A stretch of 64,000 nucleotides of DNA from Chryseobacterium sp. GVT01B (GCF_019970045.1 NZ_JAHXYI010000010.1:1-64000); one strand, 5' to 3'. Counted from the stretch's first letter, positions 34,069 through 42,810 are shown. Program-made: numbers and translations. Notes: generated by a model not told the origin, from the sequence alone.

Positions 34069-35427
34069 TTACACCGTCATTCCGATGTCTATTCCTTTAA
34101 TTTTTCTATATAAATCGGTAGCATAATTATCCGTCATCCCTGAAACGAAATCAATGACTCCAAGAACTTTCTGGTAATCGGTACCGTCATTGTAAATGAA
34201 TTGCTTTGGAATTAATTTCAAAGCTTTTTCATCATAGGATTTTCTCTTATCTTCCGGTTTCAAAATGGAAGGAATAAAATGATCCAGCAATTCATACATT
34301 ACATTATATCCTGCATTTTCAATTTCTACAACCGCTTTGTGATTATAGATTTTTTCTACGGAGAAACTTGCAATATCCTGTAATGCTTTATTTTCTTTTT
34401 TATAAATGTCCAGTAAACCGTTACCCAGATTTCCTTCAAGAATTGTCTCAAAGTTGTATTTGTACATCTCAAGCGACTTATTAATTAAAGCATTAATTAC
34501 TTTTGCTCTTAAGTAAGAAATCTGTTCGTTTTCGTTTGAAATAGAATTTAGCTTCGTTTCAATTCTCTGAACATCGTCTGTCTCAGATTTTACCAGTTCA
34601 AAAAATAAGTTTTTGCAGTCTGCTGTAGAAACAATTCCCAATCTGTGGGCATCTTCCATATCAATGATATTGTAGCAGATATCGTCTGCCGCTTCTACCA
34701 GCCATACAAACGGATGTCTTTTGAAAATATGAGGTTCTTCACTTTCAGAAATAAGATGGGTTCCTTTGGCAATTTCCAGGAAAATATCTTTTTCATTTTG
34801 GAAAAAACCGAATTTCTTTCTGTGAATAATTCCTTTTTTCCTGGCTACAGCCTCACACGGATATTTTGCAATACTTGCCAAAGTGGAGAAGGTAAGCTGA
34901 ATACCTCCTGCATCTTTCCCTTGCTGCTGCTGTGCCAGTACTCTGATCGCATTGGCATTTCCTTCAAAGTTGACCAGATCCGCCCACTCCTTTTCATTGA
35001 ATTTTGACTTCAGGTCTTTTTCATTCCTTTCAAAATAGCTTGCAATGGCATCTTCTCCGGAATGTCCGAAAGCGGGATTTCCCACATCATGACATAAACA
35101 TGCTGCTGCAATGACGTTTCCTAAATTATAGAGATAAAAATTCTTTGAATCTTCAGTAAGCTCACTTTTAAAATCTTCAGCAATGAATTCACCGATGATG
35201 CTTCCTAAACTTCTTCCTACAGATGATACTTCCAGAGAATGGGTAAGCCTGTTGTGTACAAAAACACTTCCGGGAAGAGGAAAAACCTGCGTTTTATTCT
35301 GCAGTCTTCTGAAAGCAGAAGAGAAGATAATTCTGTCGAAATCCCTTTGAAAATCAGTTCGTGAAGCTTTGGTCTGTGGATTGTTTCCTGTACGTTGATT
35401 GGTGAAAATCTGGTTTAAATTCATCAT
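34069..35427 (-). CDS. dgt: Deoxyguanosinetriphosphate triphosphohydrolase-like protein
   Basis: 452 residues of the HD superfamily. The start contains ASRTDFQRDFDRIIFSSAFRR and FVHNRLTHSLEVSSVGRSLG. The metal site is AACLCHDVGNPAFGHSGEDA (H-D and the second His), with a later LVEAADDICYNIIDMEDAHR. dGTPases hydrolyse dGTP (or other dNTPs) to the nucleoside and tripolyphosphate. They influence dNTP pools and phage or DNA-damage responses. The -7-like TAATTTTG at 35432-35439 (minus) lies next to the ATG, which hints at a leaderless transcript. Confidence 0.92.
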   Translation of the reverse strand: MMNLNQIFTNQRTGNNPQTKASRTDFQRDFDRIIFSSAFRRLQNKTQVFPLPGSVFVHNRLTHSLEVSSVGRSLGSIIGEFIAEDFKSELTEDSKNFYLYNLGNVIAAACLCHDVGNPAFGHSGEDAIASYFERNEKDLKSKFNEKEWADLVNFEGNANAIRVLAQQQQGKDAGGIQLTFSTLASIAKYPCEAVARKKGIIHRKKFGFFQNEKDIFLEIAKGTHLISESEEPHIFKRHPFVWLVEAADDICYNIIDMEDAHRLGIVSTADCKNLFFELVKSETDDVQRIETKLNSISNENEQISYLRAKVINALINKSLEMYKYNFETILEGNLGNGLLDIYKKENKALQDIASFSVEKIYNHKAVVEIENAGYNVMYELLDHFIPSILKPEDKRKSYDEKALKLIPKQFIYNDGTDYQKVLGVIDFVSGMTDNYATDLYRKIKGIDIGMTV

Positions 35428-35554
35428 TTTTCAAAATTACTCCAAATTTTAATTGTACGGAATAGTATTTAGATTTTTATTAAACAGATCTTTCATTCAA
35501 AAAATCTATTATAGTAAACGTTTTTTAGGGATCGGAAAGATTAAAGAAATATTC

Positions 35555-35562
35555 TACATTTG
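35555..35562 (+). promoter_or_regulatory. Candidate -7 box of the methyltransferase gene
   Basis: TACATTTG fits TAnnTTTG exactly and lies about 65 bp before the ATG at 35629. Confidence 0.35.
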
Positions 35563-35628
35563 ACACAACTAATACAACCGAAGAATACTTATCATTCTTC
35601 TTTATCCAAATTTTAAAATTCTTTTACA

Positions 35629-36258
35629 ATGACGGACAACACATGGCTCAACAGATGGGACGAAAGGTATAGCAGCGAAGAGTTTGCCTACGGAACTGAA
35701 CCCAACAATTATCTGAGAGAACAGCTTAGTAAATTACAACCAGGCAAAATACTGTTTCCTGCGGAAGGAGAAGGCCGGAATGCGGTTTTCGCAGCAACAC
35801 AAGGATGGCAGGTTTCTGCTTTCGATATTAGTGCCAATGGCAGAAATAAAGCCTTACAGCTTGCAGAGCAACTGGGAAACACAATTGATTATCAGGTTGG
35901 GGAACTTTCAACACTGAATTATCAGGAACAACAGTTTGATGCTATAGCTCTTATTTACGCTCATTTTCCGGGAGATATTAAATCTTCCATCCATCAAATG
36001 CTGAATCAATATCTGCGTAAAGGCGGCTTTATTATTTTTGAAGCTTTCAGTAAAAATCATCTTGAATATATTGCAAAGAATGAAAAGGTAGGCGGCCCAA
36101 AAGATATTCAATCTCTATTCTCTATTGAAGAAATCAAGGCTGACTTTCCTGATTATGATCGTATTGAATTAGAAGAAACAGAAATCGAGCTCAATGAGGG
36201 GTTGTTTCATAATGGAACGGGCTCTGTAATTCGTTTTGTAGGACAGAAATTGGTCTAA
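35629..36258 (+). CDS. Class I SAM-dependent methyltransferase (TPMT/TehB-like)
   Basis: 209 residues. The entry NRWDERYSSEEFAYGTEPNN is typical of the small TPMT/TehB-like methyltransferases. The SAM site is ILFPAEGEGRNAVFAA (motif I with E-G-E-G-R-N), and VSAFDIS supplies the ribose-binding Asp. Motif IV is FDAIALIYAHFP, followed by KGGFIIFEAF. Relatives methylate thiols, tellurite or small acceptors. The actual substrate cannot be told. Stand-alone gene. Confidence 0.88.
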   Translation: MTDNTWLNRWDERYSSEEFAYGTEPNNYLREQLSKLQPGKILFPAEGEGRNAVFAATQGWQVSAFDISANGRNKALQLAEQLGNTIDYQVGELSTLNYQEQQFDAIALIYAHFPGDIKSSIHQMLNQYLRKGGFIIFEAFSKNHLEYIAKNEKVGGPKDIQSLFSIEEIKADFPDYDRIELEETEIELNEGLFHNGTGSVIRFVGQKLV

Positions 36259-36349
36259 AAATATTTAAAACAGGTTTGTTTTGGGATAAAAAATTAAGAT
36301 TTTATATAGCTATGGAATATTATTTGAATCTTTATCCCAAAACAAACGT

Positions 36350-37084
36350 ATGCCTGAAGGTCCATCCATCCTATTAATGAAAGAAAACCTGCAGCCATTT
36401 GCAGGTCAGCAAGTGACAGAAGTTTCAGGAAATGCCAAATTCGAGAAAGAAAGTTTCATTGGCCAATCCCTTTTGGAAATCCGAACTTTTGGAAAACAAA
36501 CTTATCTGGTTTTTGAAAAAGCAGCGATCCGGATTCATTTATTAATGTTTGGTTCTTACAGCATTGATGAACAGACCAAGCCGGATAAAAGTTTACGTTT
36601 AGCTTTGTTTTTCTCTACCGGAAGCATCTATTTTTACACCTGTTCTGTAAAGTCCGTAGACCTTGAATTTCTCTCCACAATTGATTGGGAAGCCGATGTA
36701 ATGAGTGATCAGTGGAATCCCAAAAAAGCAGAGAAAAAACTGAAATCGAATCCAGAAATGATGGTGTGTGATACATTGATGAATCAGGATATTTTTTCTG
36801 GTGTCGGCAATATCATTAAAAACGAAGTGCTTTTCAGAATCGGAGTGCAGCCAGAAAGTCTGTTGGAGAATCTTCCCGCCAAAAAAAGAAAAGAGCTTAT
36901 TGCAGAAGCCAGGAATTACAGTTTTGATTTTCTGAAATGGAAAAGAGAATTTGTATTGAAAAAGCATTGGCTTGTTCATACCAAATCTATATGTCCGGTT
37001 TGTGGACAGAAATTGATCAAAAAACAAACGGGTGCGGGAAAAAGGAGAAGCTTCTATTGTGAAAAAGATCAGAAGCTTTATTAG
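36350..37084 (+). CDS. Fpg/Nei-type DNA glycosylase with altered zinc finger
   Basis: 244 residues starting MPEGPSI. Pro-2 and Glu-3 are the catalytic residues of formamidopyrimidine-DNA glycosylase/endonuclease VIII. Conserved GKQTYLVFEKAAIRIHLLMFG and the helix-two-turn-helix NQDIFSGVGNIIKNEVLFR follow. The C-terminal zinc finger reads CPVCG ... FYCEKDQ, so the fourth ligand is Asp instead of Cys. Zinc-less or altered fingers exist in Nei-like proteins, so activity may be retained. It removes oxidised bases in base excision repair. It lies 91 bp after the methyltransferase gene. Confidence 0.9.
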   Translation: MPEGPSILLMKENLQPFAGQQVTEVSGNAKFEKESFIGQSLLEIRTFGKQTYLVFEKAAIRIHLLMFGSYSIDEQTKPDKSLRLALFFSTGSIYFYTCSVKSVDLEFLSTIDWEADVMSDQWNPKKAEKKLKSNPEMMVCDTLMNQDIFSGVGNIIKNEVLFRIGVQPESLLENLPAKKRKELIAEARNYSFDFLKWKREFVLKKHWLVHTKSICPVCGQKLIKKQTGAGKRRSFYCEKDQKLY

Positions 37085-37194
37085 ATCAATACTATTTTAA
37101 GTTTTGGCTAAAGCCGTTGAAGGGTTTATTTATTTAAAGACCATTTGGCTTCTGTCAATCTGACGAAGGAAGAATCCTACTGATGGTAAAGCAT

Positions 37195-37232
37195 GAGATT
37201 CTTCACTACATTTTCATTTCATTCAGAATGAC
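37195..37232. repeat. Degenerate REP-like repeat
   Basis: GAGATTCTTC ... TTCAGAATGAC in the gap between convergent genes. The ends match the short hairpin family, but the middle is lengthened and decayed. Confidence 0.4.
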
Positions 37233-37342
37233 AATTCTGATCTATTTTTTTACAGATTTTCACCGTTGACAATATCTACTTTTTTGCATTACGAATCCCA
37301 CAAAACACTATTACTCATTGCTCATTACCTATTACTTATATT

Positions 37343-38068
37343 CTAATCTGAATTCAGGAGTCCTCCTGCAAATCTTGTGAAAAATTCAGCGCGGTATACT
37401 TCTCCAAGAGGAATTTCGGAGTCTTCAATGTATATATTATGATTATCAAATGAATCAATATAATTCATATTGACAACGTAAGATTTACTTACTCTGATGA
37501 AGGTTTCTCCGGAAATTTTCTGATGAATGGTTTTCAGATTCATTGCAGTAATAAGCTTTTGCTGCTTTGTATGAATGACTACATAATCTTTAAGCCCTTC
37601 TATGAATTTAATATCTGAAAAACTGATTTTATAGAATCTTCGCTCTGCTTTGATAAATAAAAAGTCTGCAGTATTGGATTCTACCGTATTTTTCACGGTG
37701 TCTTTAGACAAAAGTTCGGTATAAAGTATGGCTTTCTCCACAGCCTTCTCCAGTCTCTGGGGATCAATAGGCTTCAGCAGGTAATCTACCGCTTCCAATT
37801 CATAACTTTTCAACGCATATTGAGAATAGGCTGTTGTAAAGATAATCAGTGATTTTTTGGGAAGCATTTCTGCAAACTCAAGACCTGTTACCATAGGCAT
37901 TTCTATATCGAGAAAAATAAGATCTACATCATTATCTTTAAGAAAATCAAGAGCAGATGGCGCATTGGAAAATTCACCAAGAATATCAATATTGGAAATT
38001 TCAGTAATCAGCGATCTCATTTCGGACCTTGCCAAAGGCTCATCATCAACGATAATACAATTCATCAC
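37343..38068 (-). CDS. LytTR family response regulator
   Basis: 241 residues. The receiver domain (1-120) has the acidic pair in CIIVDDEPLAR, the phosphoacceptor Asp in LIFLDIEMPMVTGLE and the Lys in YLLKPIDP. The LytTR DNA-binding domain (about 140-241) shows IKFIEGLKDYVVIHTKQQK and FIRVSKSYVVNMNYIDSF. LytTR proteins bind two direct repeats on one DNA face. Its start overlaps the sensor kinase stop by 4 bp. The direct repeats at 39195-39280 are its likely targets. Confidence 0.93.
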   Translation of the reverse strand: MMNCIIVDDEPLARSEMRSLITEISNIDILGEFSNAPSALDFLKDNDVDLIFLDIEMPMVTGLEFAEMLPKKSLIIFTTAYSQYALKSYELEAVDYLLKPIDPQRLEKAVEKAILYTELLSKDTVKNTVESNTADFLFIKAERRFYKISFSDIKFIEGLKDYVVIHTKQQKLITAMNLKTIHQKISGETFIRVSKSYVVNMNYIDSFDNHNIYIEDSEIPLGEVYRAEFFTRFAGGLLNSD

Positions 38069-39141
38069 ACGGGAATTTTTAAATTTACAGTATATTCTTT
38101 TTCATCTGATTCTATTTGCAGGTCAAAAGTGTCGTTATAGAGAAGTTCCAGCCTTCTGATGATATTGGCAAGCCCAAGTCCGCTATTTTTTTTATCCGAA
38201 ACAATATAACCAGCACTCCTTGAATTGACACACATAAAATGAAGCTCCTTATTCTCAATATTGATCTCAATTTTCACATAAGACTCTCCTCCACTGAGAT
38301 CAACACTGTGTTTGACGGCATTTTCAACGAAAGTGGTGAACAAATTCGGTGGAATAAATGTACTGCTAATGATTCTTTTATCAACATCTCTATGAATCTC
38401 AAAAGAGAAATTATCACGTCTTATTTTTTCAAGGTTTAAAAAATTGGACAGAAAATCAATCTCTGAAGCCAGTAACGTTTTTTCTTCACTGTTTTCGTAC
38501 AGCTGATATCTGAGAAATTCGGAAAGTTTTACAATCACTACTGAAGCTTTTGCGGGATCTGTTCTTATTAATGCTTTTACATTATTCAGCATATTAAACA
38601 GAAAATGGGGATTGATCTGATTTCTCAGTTCATTCAGTTCCATATTCAGGGTAAGGGTACTCAGTTCACTGATCCTTTTATTATCACTGATCCATTTCTG
38701 CAGAAGTTTTATAGTGGTAGTCGTGAGAATAATCGGAATACACATCAGAACGCCTTCATAGATCCCTCCTCTTTCATTATCCTTCGGAATATATTGTGTT
38801 CTGAAATCCTCAAAAAGATGTCTGAAACTATATCCAATAAAATTAAGCCCTACAACTCCCATCAGAACAAGCAATACAAGGTAGGTAAGGTATTTTGTTT
38901 TAAAGAAAAACCGGGGAACCAATACATATATATTAATGTACACCATTGCGATCAGAATAATATACACAAAGAATAAGACATAGTATTGATATATGCCGGA
39001 ATACCAATGCCAGAATCTCGCACTGTACAGCAGAAAGAAAAAGAAGATGAGAAACAGCAAATGCCTTCGGAATCCATATTTCGCTTCCACCAAAAAATCC
39101 ATTACAAAGGTTTCTTCAAATTTCTGCGGACTGTATTTCAT
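38065..39141 (-). CDS. LytS-type sensor histidine kinase
   Basis: 358 residues with four N-terminal membrane helices (about residues 26-145) and little periplasmic sensor sequence. The kinase core has the phosphoacceptor His in ELRNQINPHFLFNMLNNVKA, the N box FTTFVENAVKHS and the G box SGLGLANIIRRLELLY, matching the His_kinase/YpdA-LytS class that pairs with LytTR regulators. The minus-strand promoter reads TTG-N17-TATTTTTG (39193 to 39166). Repeated sites lie right upstream of it, so the pair is probably autoregulated. Confidence 0.93.
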   Translation of the reverse strand: MKYSPQKFEETFVMDFLVEAKYGFRRHLLFLIFFFFLLYSARFWHWYSGIYQYYVLFFVYIILIAMVYINIYVLVPRFFFKTKYLTYLVLLVLMGVVGLNFIGYSFRHLFEDFRTQYIPKDNERGGIYEGVLMCIPIILTTTTIKLLQKWISDNKRISELSTLTLNMELNELRNQINPHFLFNMLNNVKALIRTDPAKASVVIVKLSEFLRYQLYENSEEKTLLASEIDFLSNFLNLEKIRRDNFSFEIHRDVDKRIISSTFIPPNLFTTFVENAVKHSVDLSGGESYVKIEINIENKELHFMCVNSRSAGYIVSDKKNSGLGLANIIRRLELLYNDTFDLQIESDEKEYTVNLKIPV

Positions 39142-39165
39142 ACGATAGGCTCATTTTATCATTAA

Positions 39166-39193
39166 CAAAAATAGACAATAACGGAATTTACAA
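39166..39193 (-). promoter_or_regulatory. Promoter of the kinase/regulator operon
   Basis: On the minus strand TTG (39191-39193) and TATTTTTG (39166-39173) are 17 bp apart. Both match the Bacteroidota consensus TTG and TAnnTTTG. The first repeat of the LytTR-like pair ends 2 bp upstream of the TTG. Confidence 0.6.
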
Positions 39194-39194
39194 C

Positions 39195-39280
39195 TATTTT
39201 ATTATACGAAACCTGTATTTTATTATACCAATTATTACACCCTCGGTTTTTGTATAAAATCCCGGCCATTTTGTATAAAA
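39195..39280. promoter_or_regulatory. Two pairs of 21-bp-spaced direct repeats, candidate LytTR operators
   Basis: Pair A is TATTTTATTATAC at 39195-39207 and 39216-39228. Pair B is TTTTGTATAAAA at 39248-39259 and 39269-39280. Each pair has a 21-bp period, two helical turns. Read toward their own promoters both show T-T-x-G-T-A-T-A-A. Pair A serves the kinase operon and pair B the 39335 operon. Confidence 0.6.
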
Positions 39281-39334
39281 ACAAATTCACGCTGTATTTT
39301 TCTCTATTCCTTTGTGCCTATAAAATGAACACAT

Positions 39335-39763
39335 ATGGAATTAACAGCTTTTCACGAATTGACTCAGGAAATATCATTGGAATGTTTCTTTATGACAGAA
39401 TCTCAACAGGAAGAAAAAGTAATACAGCTTATTGATTTGCACCATTTTGTAGAATGTTTTGATCCGAAGATTAAAATTCTCAGCTATCTCCACCATCCTA
39501 TTAATATTATAGAACATCAGGGAAATACAATAGGAATCCTGTTTTGTGACCTGAAACATTCTCCAGTGCCGGACAGCAATGCTTCGGAAGAATTCAGAAG
39601 GAGATATAAGCTTTCTGAACTCTGGTTTGTCTTTGTAGAGGAAACTTATATTCCGGATACAGCCGGATATGCAGATGCAATTATTGAAAACAGTCTGGAT
39701 ATCTTCTATGAGAGGATTTTCAGCTTTAATTTCTTTCAGTCTATTATTCACCCTTTAAAATAA
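39335..39763 (+). CDS. Hypothetical cytoplasmic protein, 142 aa, linked to the LytTR system
   Basis: No signal peptide or membrane segment. The sequence is rich in aromatic and acidic residues, with HHFVECFDPKIKILSYLHHP in the centre and SELWFVFVEETYIPDTAGYA later. It ends FNFFQSIIHPLK. I recognise no domain. The gene is divergent from the sensor kinase and sits 7 bp before the DUF6268 barrel gene. It is behind the repeat pair B, so it is probably a direct target of the response regulator. Confidence 0.65.
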   Translation: MELTAFHELTQEISLECFFMTESQQEEKVIQLIDLHHFVECFDPKIKILSYLHHPINIIEHQGNTIGILFCDLKHSPVPDSNASEEFRRRYKLSELWFVFVEETYIPDTAGYADAIIENSLDIFYERIFSFNFFQSIIHPLK

Positions 39764-39770
39764 ACTGCCC

Positions 39771-40742
39771 ATGAAAACATTGAGAAGAGTACTTGTCCCA
39801 CTGGCAATACTCCCTTTAAAGAACATCACCTATGCCCAGAAAAGGGATAGTATTCCTTTGAAAGTGCGTGCTTTTTTTGCCGATAAAATTCCGCAGGCAC
39901 GAAACTTCAATGTCGAATACACCTTTGTCACCCCATCCTCTTTCTCGTCACAGCTCCAGGGTCAGGATCTGCCGGATAATAAGGTAAAAAGCTTTCAGCA
40001 GATGAAGGCAGATGCCAATATTTATTTTATCAAGAAAAGAAACTGGCTTTTGAGTACTACGCTGAACTACCGCTACACTTCAATCAGCAACGAAAACCCT
40101 GTAGTTCCGGGAATTGAATCCGAAGAGAACTTTCACTATCATTCGGAAGCGATTAATCTGAGCTATTTTTCAAGGTTATTCAAAAAAACGGCAATATATT
40201 CTGCCAGCATTTCTGCTGATGGTAGTGATCAGCATTTTGAACGGATCAGAGGATTGGTAACGGCCTCATTGATTTTAAAAGCAACTCCAAAAACAAAAAT
40301 GACCCTTGGGCTGGCTGGTATTATCGATCCGAGTTCACAAATACCTGTACTTCCTATCTTCACTTACGAAAACAGATTCAATAACGGATGGGTATTGGAT
40401 GTTCTGCTTCCGAAAAAAGTATTGATCCGAAAAGATATTTCTTCCAACGGAAGACTCTCTCTGGGAACGGAAATGGACAATACATCATTTTATACCTACC
40501 GTAATAACAATACTTATGAATTCCGGCAGGTTGCCCTCAACTCAGGGGCAATGTATGAGCATAATCTTGGAGGAAACTTTATCGGAACTTTTAAAACAGG
40601 GCTCAGAGCAAATATCAACTCCAGGGCTTTTAATAAACAGGATTCATTTAATGATTATATATGGAAAGGAACTTACAAACCTTCACTCTATTTCAATGTT
40701 GGAATTTCTTATAATCCATTTGAAAGAAAAAGGACAAAATAA
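39771..40742 (+). CDS. DUF6268 family outer membrane beta-barrel protein
   Basis: 323 residues with a signal peptide ending ITYAQ (residue 23). The mature sequence follows the DUF6268 pattern: FNVEYTFVTPSSFSS, then KSFQQMKADANIYFIKKRNW, paired amphipathic strands, and LGLAGIIDPSSQIPVLPIFT with the closing GTYKPSLYFNVGISYNPF. Proteins of this type form small outer membrane barrels and often sit beside LytTR-type two-component systems in Bacteroidota. Function unknown. Cotranscribed with the 39335 gene, and probably the main output of the kinase/regulator pair. Confidence 0.8.
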   Translation: MKTLRRVLVPLAILPLKNITYAQKRDSIPLKVRAFFADKIPQARNFNVEYTFVTPSSFSSQLQGQDLPDNKVKSFQQMKADANIYFIKKRNWLLSTTLNYRYTSISNENPVVPGIESEENFHYHSEAINLSYFSRLFKKTAIYSASISADGSDQHFERIRGLVTASLILKATPKTKMTLGLAGIIDPSSQIPVLPIFTYENRFNNGWVLDVLLPKKVLIRKDISSNGRLSLGTEMDNTSFYTYRNNNTYEFRQVALNSGAMYEHNLGGNFIGTFKTGLRANINSRAFNKQDSFNDYIWKGTYKPSLYFNVGISYNPFERKRTK

Positions 40743-41008
40743 CACCGAAAAGCCGTTCCTGTAAACACAGGATTTTGATTTTTACAATATCCGAATAGAT
40801 TGCTGAAGTTCCCTAATCAAGGAGATTAAAAAAAAATTAAAATTTTCTTCCTTCAGCGTTTAACCATTCTTACAAATTACAATCAAAACTACAGAAAAAA
40901 TACACGTTCGGAGATTCTCTTTCATGAAAAATCTTATTGCCTCCTATGCAAATGACTTGTGAAAATGATTTCGGGATTTTAAATATAAGAATTTACCAAA
41001 AAAAGAAT

Positions 41009-41665
41009 ATGCCTGTACCCAAACAAATATTTCAGACTTTCATAACTAAAAAACTTCCTCTGATTACGCGTTATCATATCTGGAATATGAAAAGAAAGAA
41101 TCCGGAATATAAGTATTATTTTTATGATGATCAGGATATAGAAAATTTTCTTGAAGAAGAATTCCCTCCACAATATATTGAAACGTATCGCAAATTAAGA
41201 ATCGGTGCTGCAAAAGCTGACTTTTTCAGATATGCTGTTTTATATAAGAAAGGAGGTGTATATCTGGATGTAGACAGCAGTATTATCAAGCCATTCAAAA
41301 AGTTGATAAAAGATAATGATGAAGCTGTAATCAGTGTAGAAAGACATGAAAATCTGTATGTTCAATGGGCCCTTATTTTCAATAAAAATCATCCTTTCCT
41401 AAAGAAAACACTGGAATTGATGATGGATAATATCAACACTCACCGCTATCCACATGATATACATTCTACTACAGGACCTACTGTATTCAGTAATGGAATC
41501 AGACAGTCACTAGAAGAAAATCCGACTACTCCCTTTACTTTATTTGACGGTATTGAGTTCCGCGGGTATTTAAAGTTCAAATATAAACTGGGAAAATTTT
41601 TCTTATACAAAACAAGATCCAAACATTGGAAACAGATGCAAAAGCATGAGGAGATTATTTTTTAA
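41009..41665 (+). CDS. GT32-like glycosyltransferase
   Basis: I choose ATG 41009 (218 aa, MPVPKQIFQTF), the normal start of this group. The frame is open 24 codons further back without a good leader. The fold markers are IPKQIFQ-type entry, MKRKNPEYKYYFYDD and then AAKADFFRYAVLYKKGGVYL followed by the metal-binding D-V-D of LDVDSSIIKPF, as in the DXD glycosyltransferases with Gly_transf_sug domains (OCH1/capsular type). These transfer a hexose to lipid- or protein-linked glycans. No other polysaccharide gene is adjacent. The end overlaps the convergent SMR gene by 4 bp. Confidence 0.85.
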   Translation: MPVPKQIFQTFITKKLPLITRYHIWNMKRKNPEYKYYFYDDQDIENFLEEEFPPQYIETYRKLRIGAAKADFFRYAVLYKKGGVYLDVDSSIIKPFKKLIKDNDEAVISVERHENLYVQWALIFNKNHPFLKKTLELMMDNINTHRYPHDIHSTTGPTVFSNGIRQSLEENPTTPFTLFDGIEFRGYLKFKYKLGKFFLYKTRSKHWKQMQKHEEIIF

Positions 41666-41997
41666 TGCGTTCCCATTTTTGAAAATACATTAATAATAAT
41701 CACCCCGATAACAATCAGAGCAATACCGATAATAGCCGGAAGATCCGGAATCTGTTTAAAGGCAATGACTCCAATCATTGTTATAAAGACAATTCCTACT
41801 CCGGACCAGATGGCATAGGTAATTCCAACAGGAATCTGCCGAAGCGTGAGACTGAGAAAATAAAAAGCACAGGCATATCCTATGACGGTCACTACGGATG
41901 GCCATAGTTTGGAGAACTCCTCGGATTTTTTCAGAAAACTCGTAGCGATGATCTCAAATACAATAGCCAAAGTAAGAAAAATATAACTGCGTCCCAT
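41662..41997 (-). CDS. Small multidrug resistance (SMR/EmrE-like) transporter
   Basis: I use ATG 41997 (111 aa, MGRSYIFLTLAIVFEIIATS), which matches the compact SMR size. The longer frame to 42045 is unlikely. Four membrane helices are visible. The first holds the essential proton/drug-binding Glu (VFEIIATSFLKKSE). The second to fourth include FYFLSLTLRQIPVGITYAIW, with the G-I-x-Y-A-x-W signature, and IGIALIVIGVIIINVF. The protein exports cationic compounds (EmrE type) or guanidinium (Gdx type) as a dimer. The subtype cannot be settled here. Confidence 0.92.
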   Translation of the reverse strand: MGRSYIFLTLAIVFEIIATSFLKKSEEFSKLWPSVVTVIGYACAFYFLSLTLRQIPVGITYAIWSGVGIVFITMIGVIAFKQIPDLPAIIGIALIVIGVIIINVFSKMGTH

Positions 41998-42162
41998 AAG
42001 TTTATTCTTTGTACAAAAGTAACAAAAGCACTCCGGTAATTCCAAAAAAGAGATAATGGGGAAACTCTCTGTTATTCAAATACGGCAAGTGTTTTTATGA
42101 CTTTATTAAGGTATAAAAAATTCTATTTTTTAAACTATCAATCCAACAACAATACTTATCAC

Positions 42163-42195
42163 AGGCACTTAATTCAACTTAAGTGCCTTATTTTT
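42163..42195 (+). terminator. Orphan plus-strand intrinsic terminator
   Basis: AGGCACTTAA (42163-42172) pairs with TTAAGTGCCT (42179-42188), followed by TATTTTT. No plus-strand gene ends nearby: the SMR gene is on the other strand and its own start is upstream. A short RNA made from about 42000-42190 is a possible source. Confidence 0.6.
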
Positions 42196-42273
42196 AGCTC
42201 CATTCAATATTTTAAAGGTTTTGGAAAAGTATGCCATTTTTTTCCGATCTGGCACAAAAAAATTATTTCTCTA

Positions 42274-42297
42274 TGTCATGAAATGTGACACATGACA
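42274..42297. promoter_or_regulatory. Inverted repeat TGTCATG-N10-CATGACA
   Basis: Seven-bp arms at 42274-42280 and 42291-42297. The spacer ends in TGTGACA, so TGTGACACATGACA gives a second overlapping half-site. It looks like an operator with no clear gene directly downstream. Confidence 0.35.
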
Positions 42298-42603
42298 AAA
42301 ATTCCGAATGAAAAACGAGGCTAAAAATAAATTTTCTTAACATGAAAATCCTTTTCGCGTGAAAAATTTACATTCAAAAAAAGTGGTTTAAAACAATATT
42401 ATGCTACACATTATTTATTATTTGTTTTATCAACTCCAATATAGAAGTCGAGAAACGATTAACGTTTTCACATAATTTTACAGAGAGAATAATAAAAGTA
42501 TTAATAAATTCTCAATAATGCATTAATTTAATGTAAACAAAAATTCACTAATAAATGAACACCAACCACCGTAAAACACTGATATACATCATAAGTATTT
42601 ACT

Positions 42604-42620
42604 TTGGCACGTGATTTGAA
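42604..42620 (+). promoter_or_regulatory. Sigma-54-like promoter
   Basis: TTGGCACGTGATTTGAA fits the -24/-12 pattern TGGCAC-N5-TTGC except that the final GC is GA. The GG and GA are separated by 10 bp as required. It lies about 65 bp before the 26-residue peptide gene. Confidence 0.4.
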
Positions 42621-42682
42621 AGTAGTAATATTGCAATTGAAAGATTGATAAAAAAAAGTCAAATAATTAAAAATAATACAAA

Positions 42683-42763
42683 ATGGTAACTTATATCGGT
42701 ATCGTAACAGGTTTAGTCGTAATCACTTCATATTTCATGACAGTAAGAAGAGAAAGAAACTAA
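42683..42763 (+). CDS. Tiny membrane peptide, 26 aa
   Basis: ATG at 42683 opens a frame of 26 residues: MVTYIGIVTGLVVITSYFM followed by TVRRERN. One hydrophobic helix with a strongly basic C-terminal tail is the classic shape of a single-pass small membrane protein with the tail in the cytosol. It has its own promoter-like sequence, a structured region and a terminator (42959), and no larger gene in the unit. I recognise no family. Such peptides often regulate a transporter or kinase in the membrane, but the partner is not evident. Confidence 0.5.
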   Translation: MVTYIGIVTGLVVITSYFMTVRRERN

Positions 42764-42810
42764 TTTTAAATAAAGCAAGCCTATAGAAATATCTATACTA
42801 ATTATATTGT

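Noticed and set aside
42097..42288. Plus-strand 63-codon frame near the SMR gene
   Set aside because: The orphan terminator hairpin lies inside it, and its residues look random.
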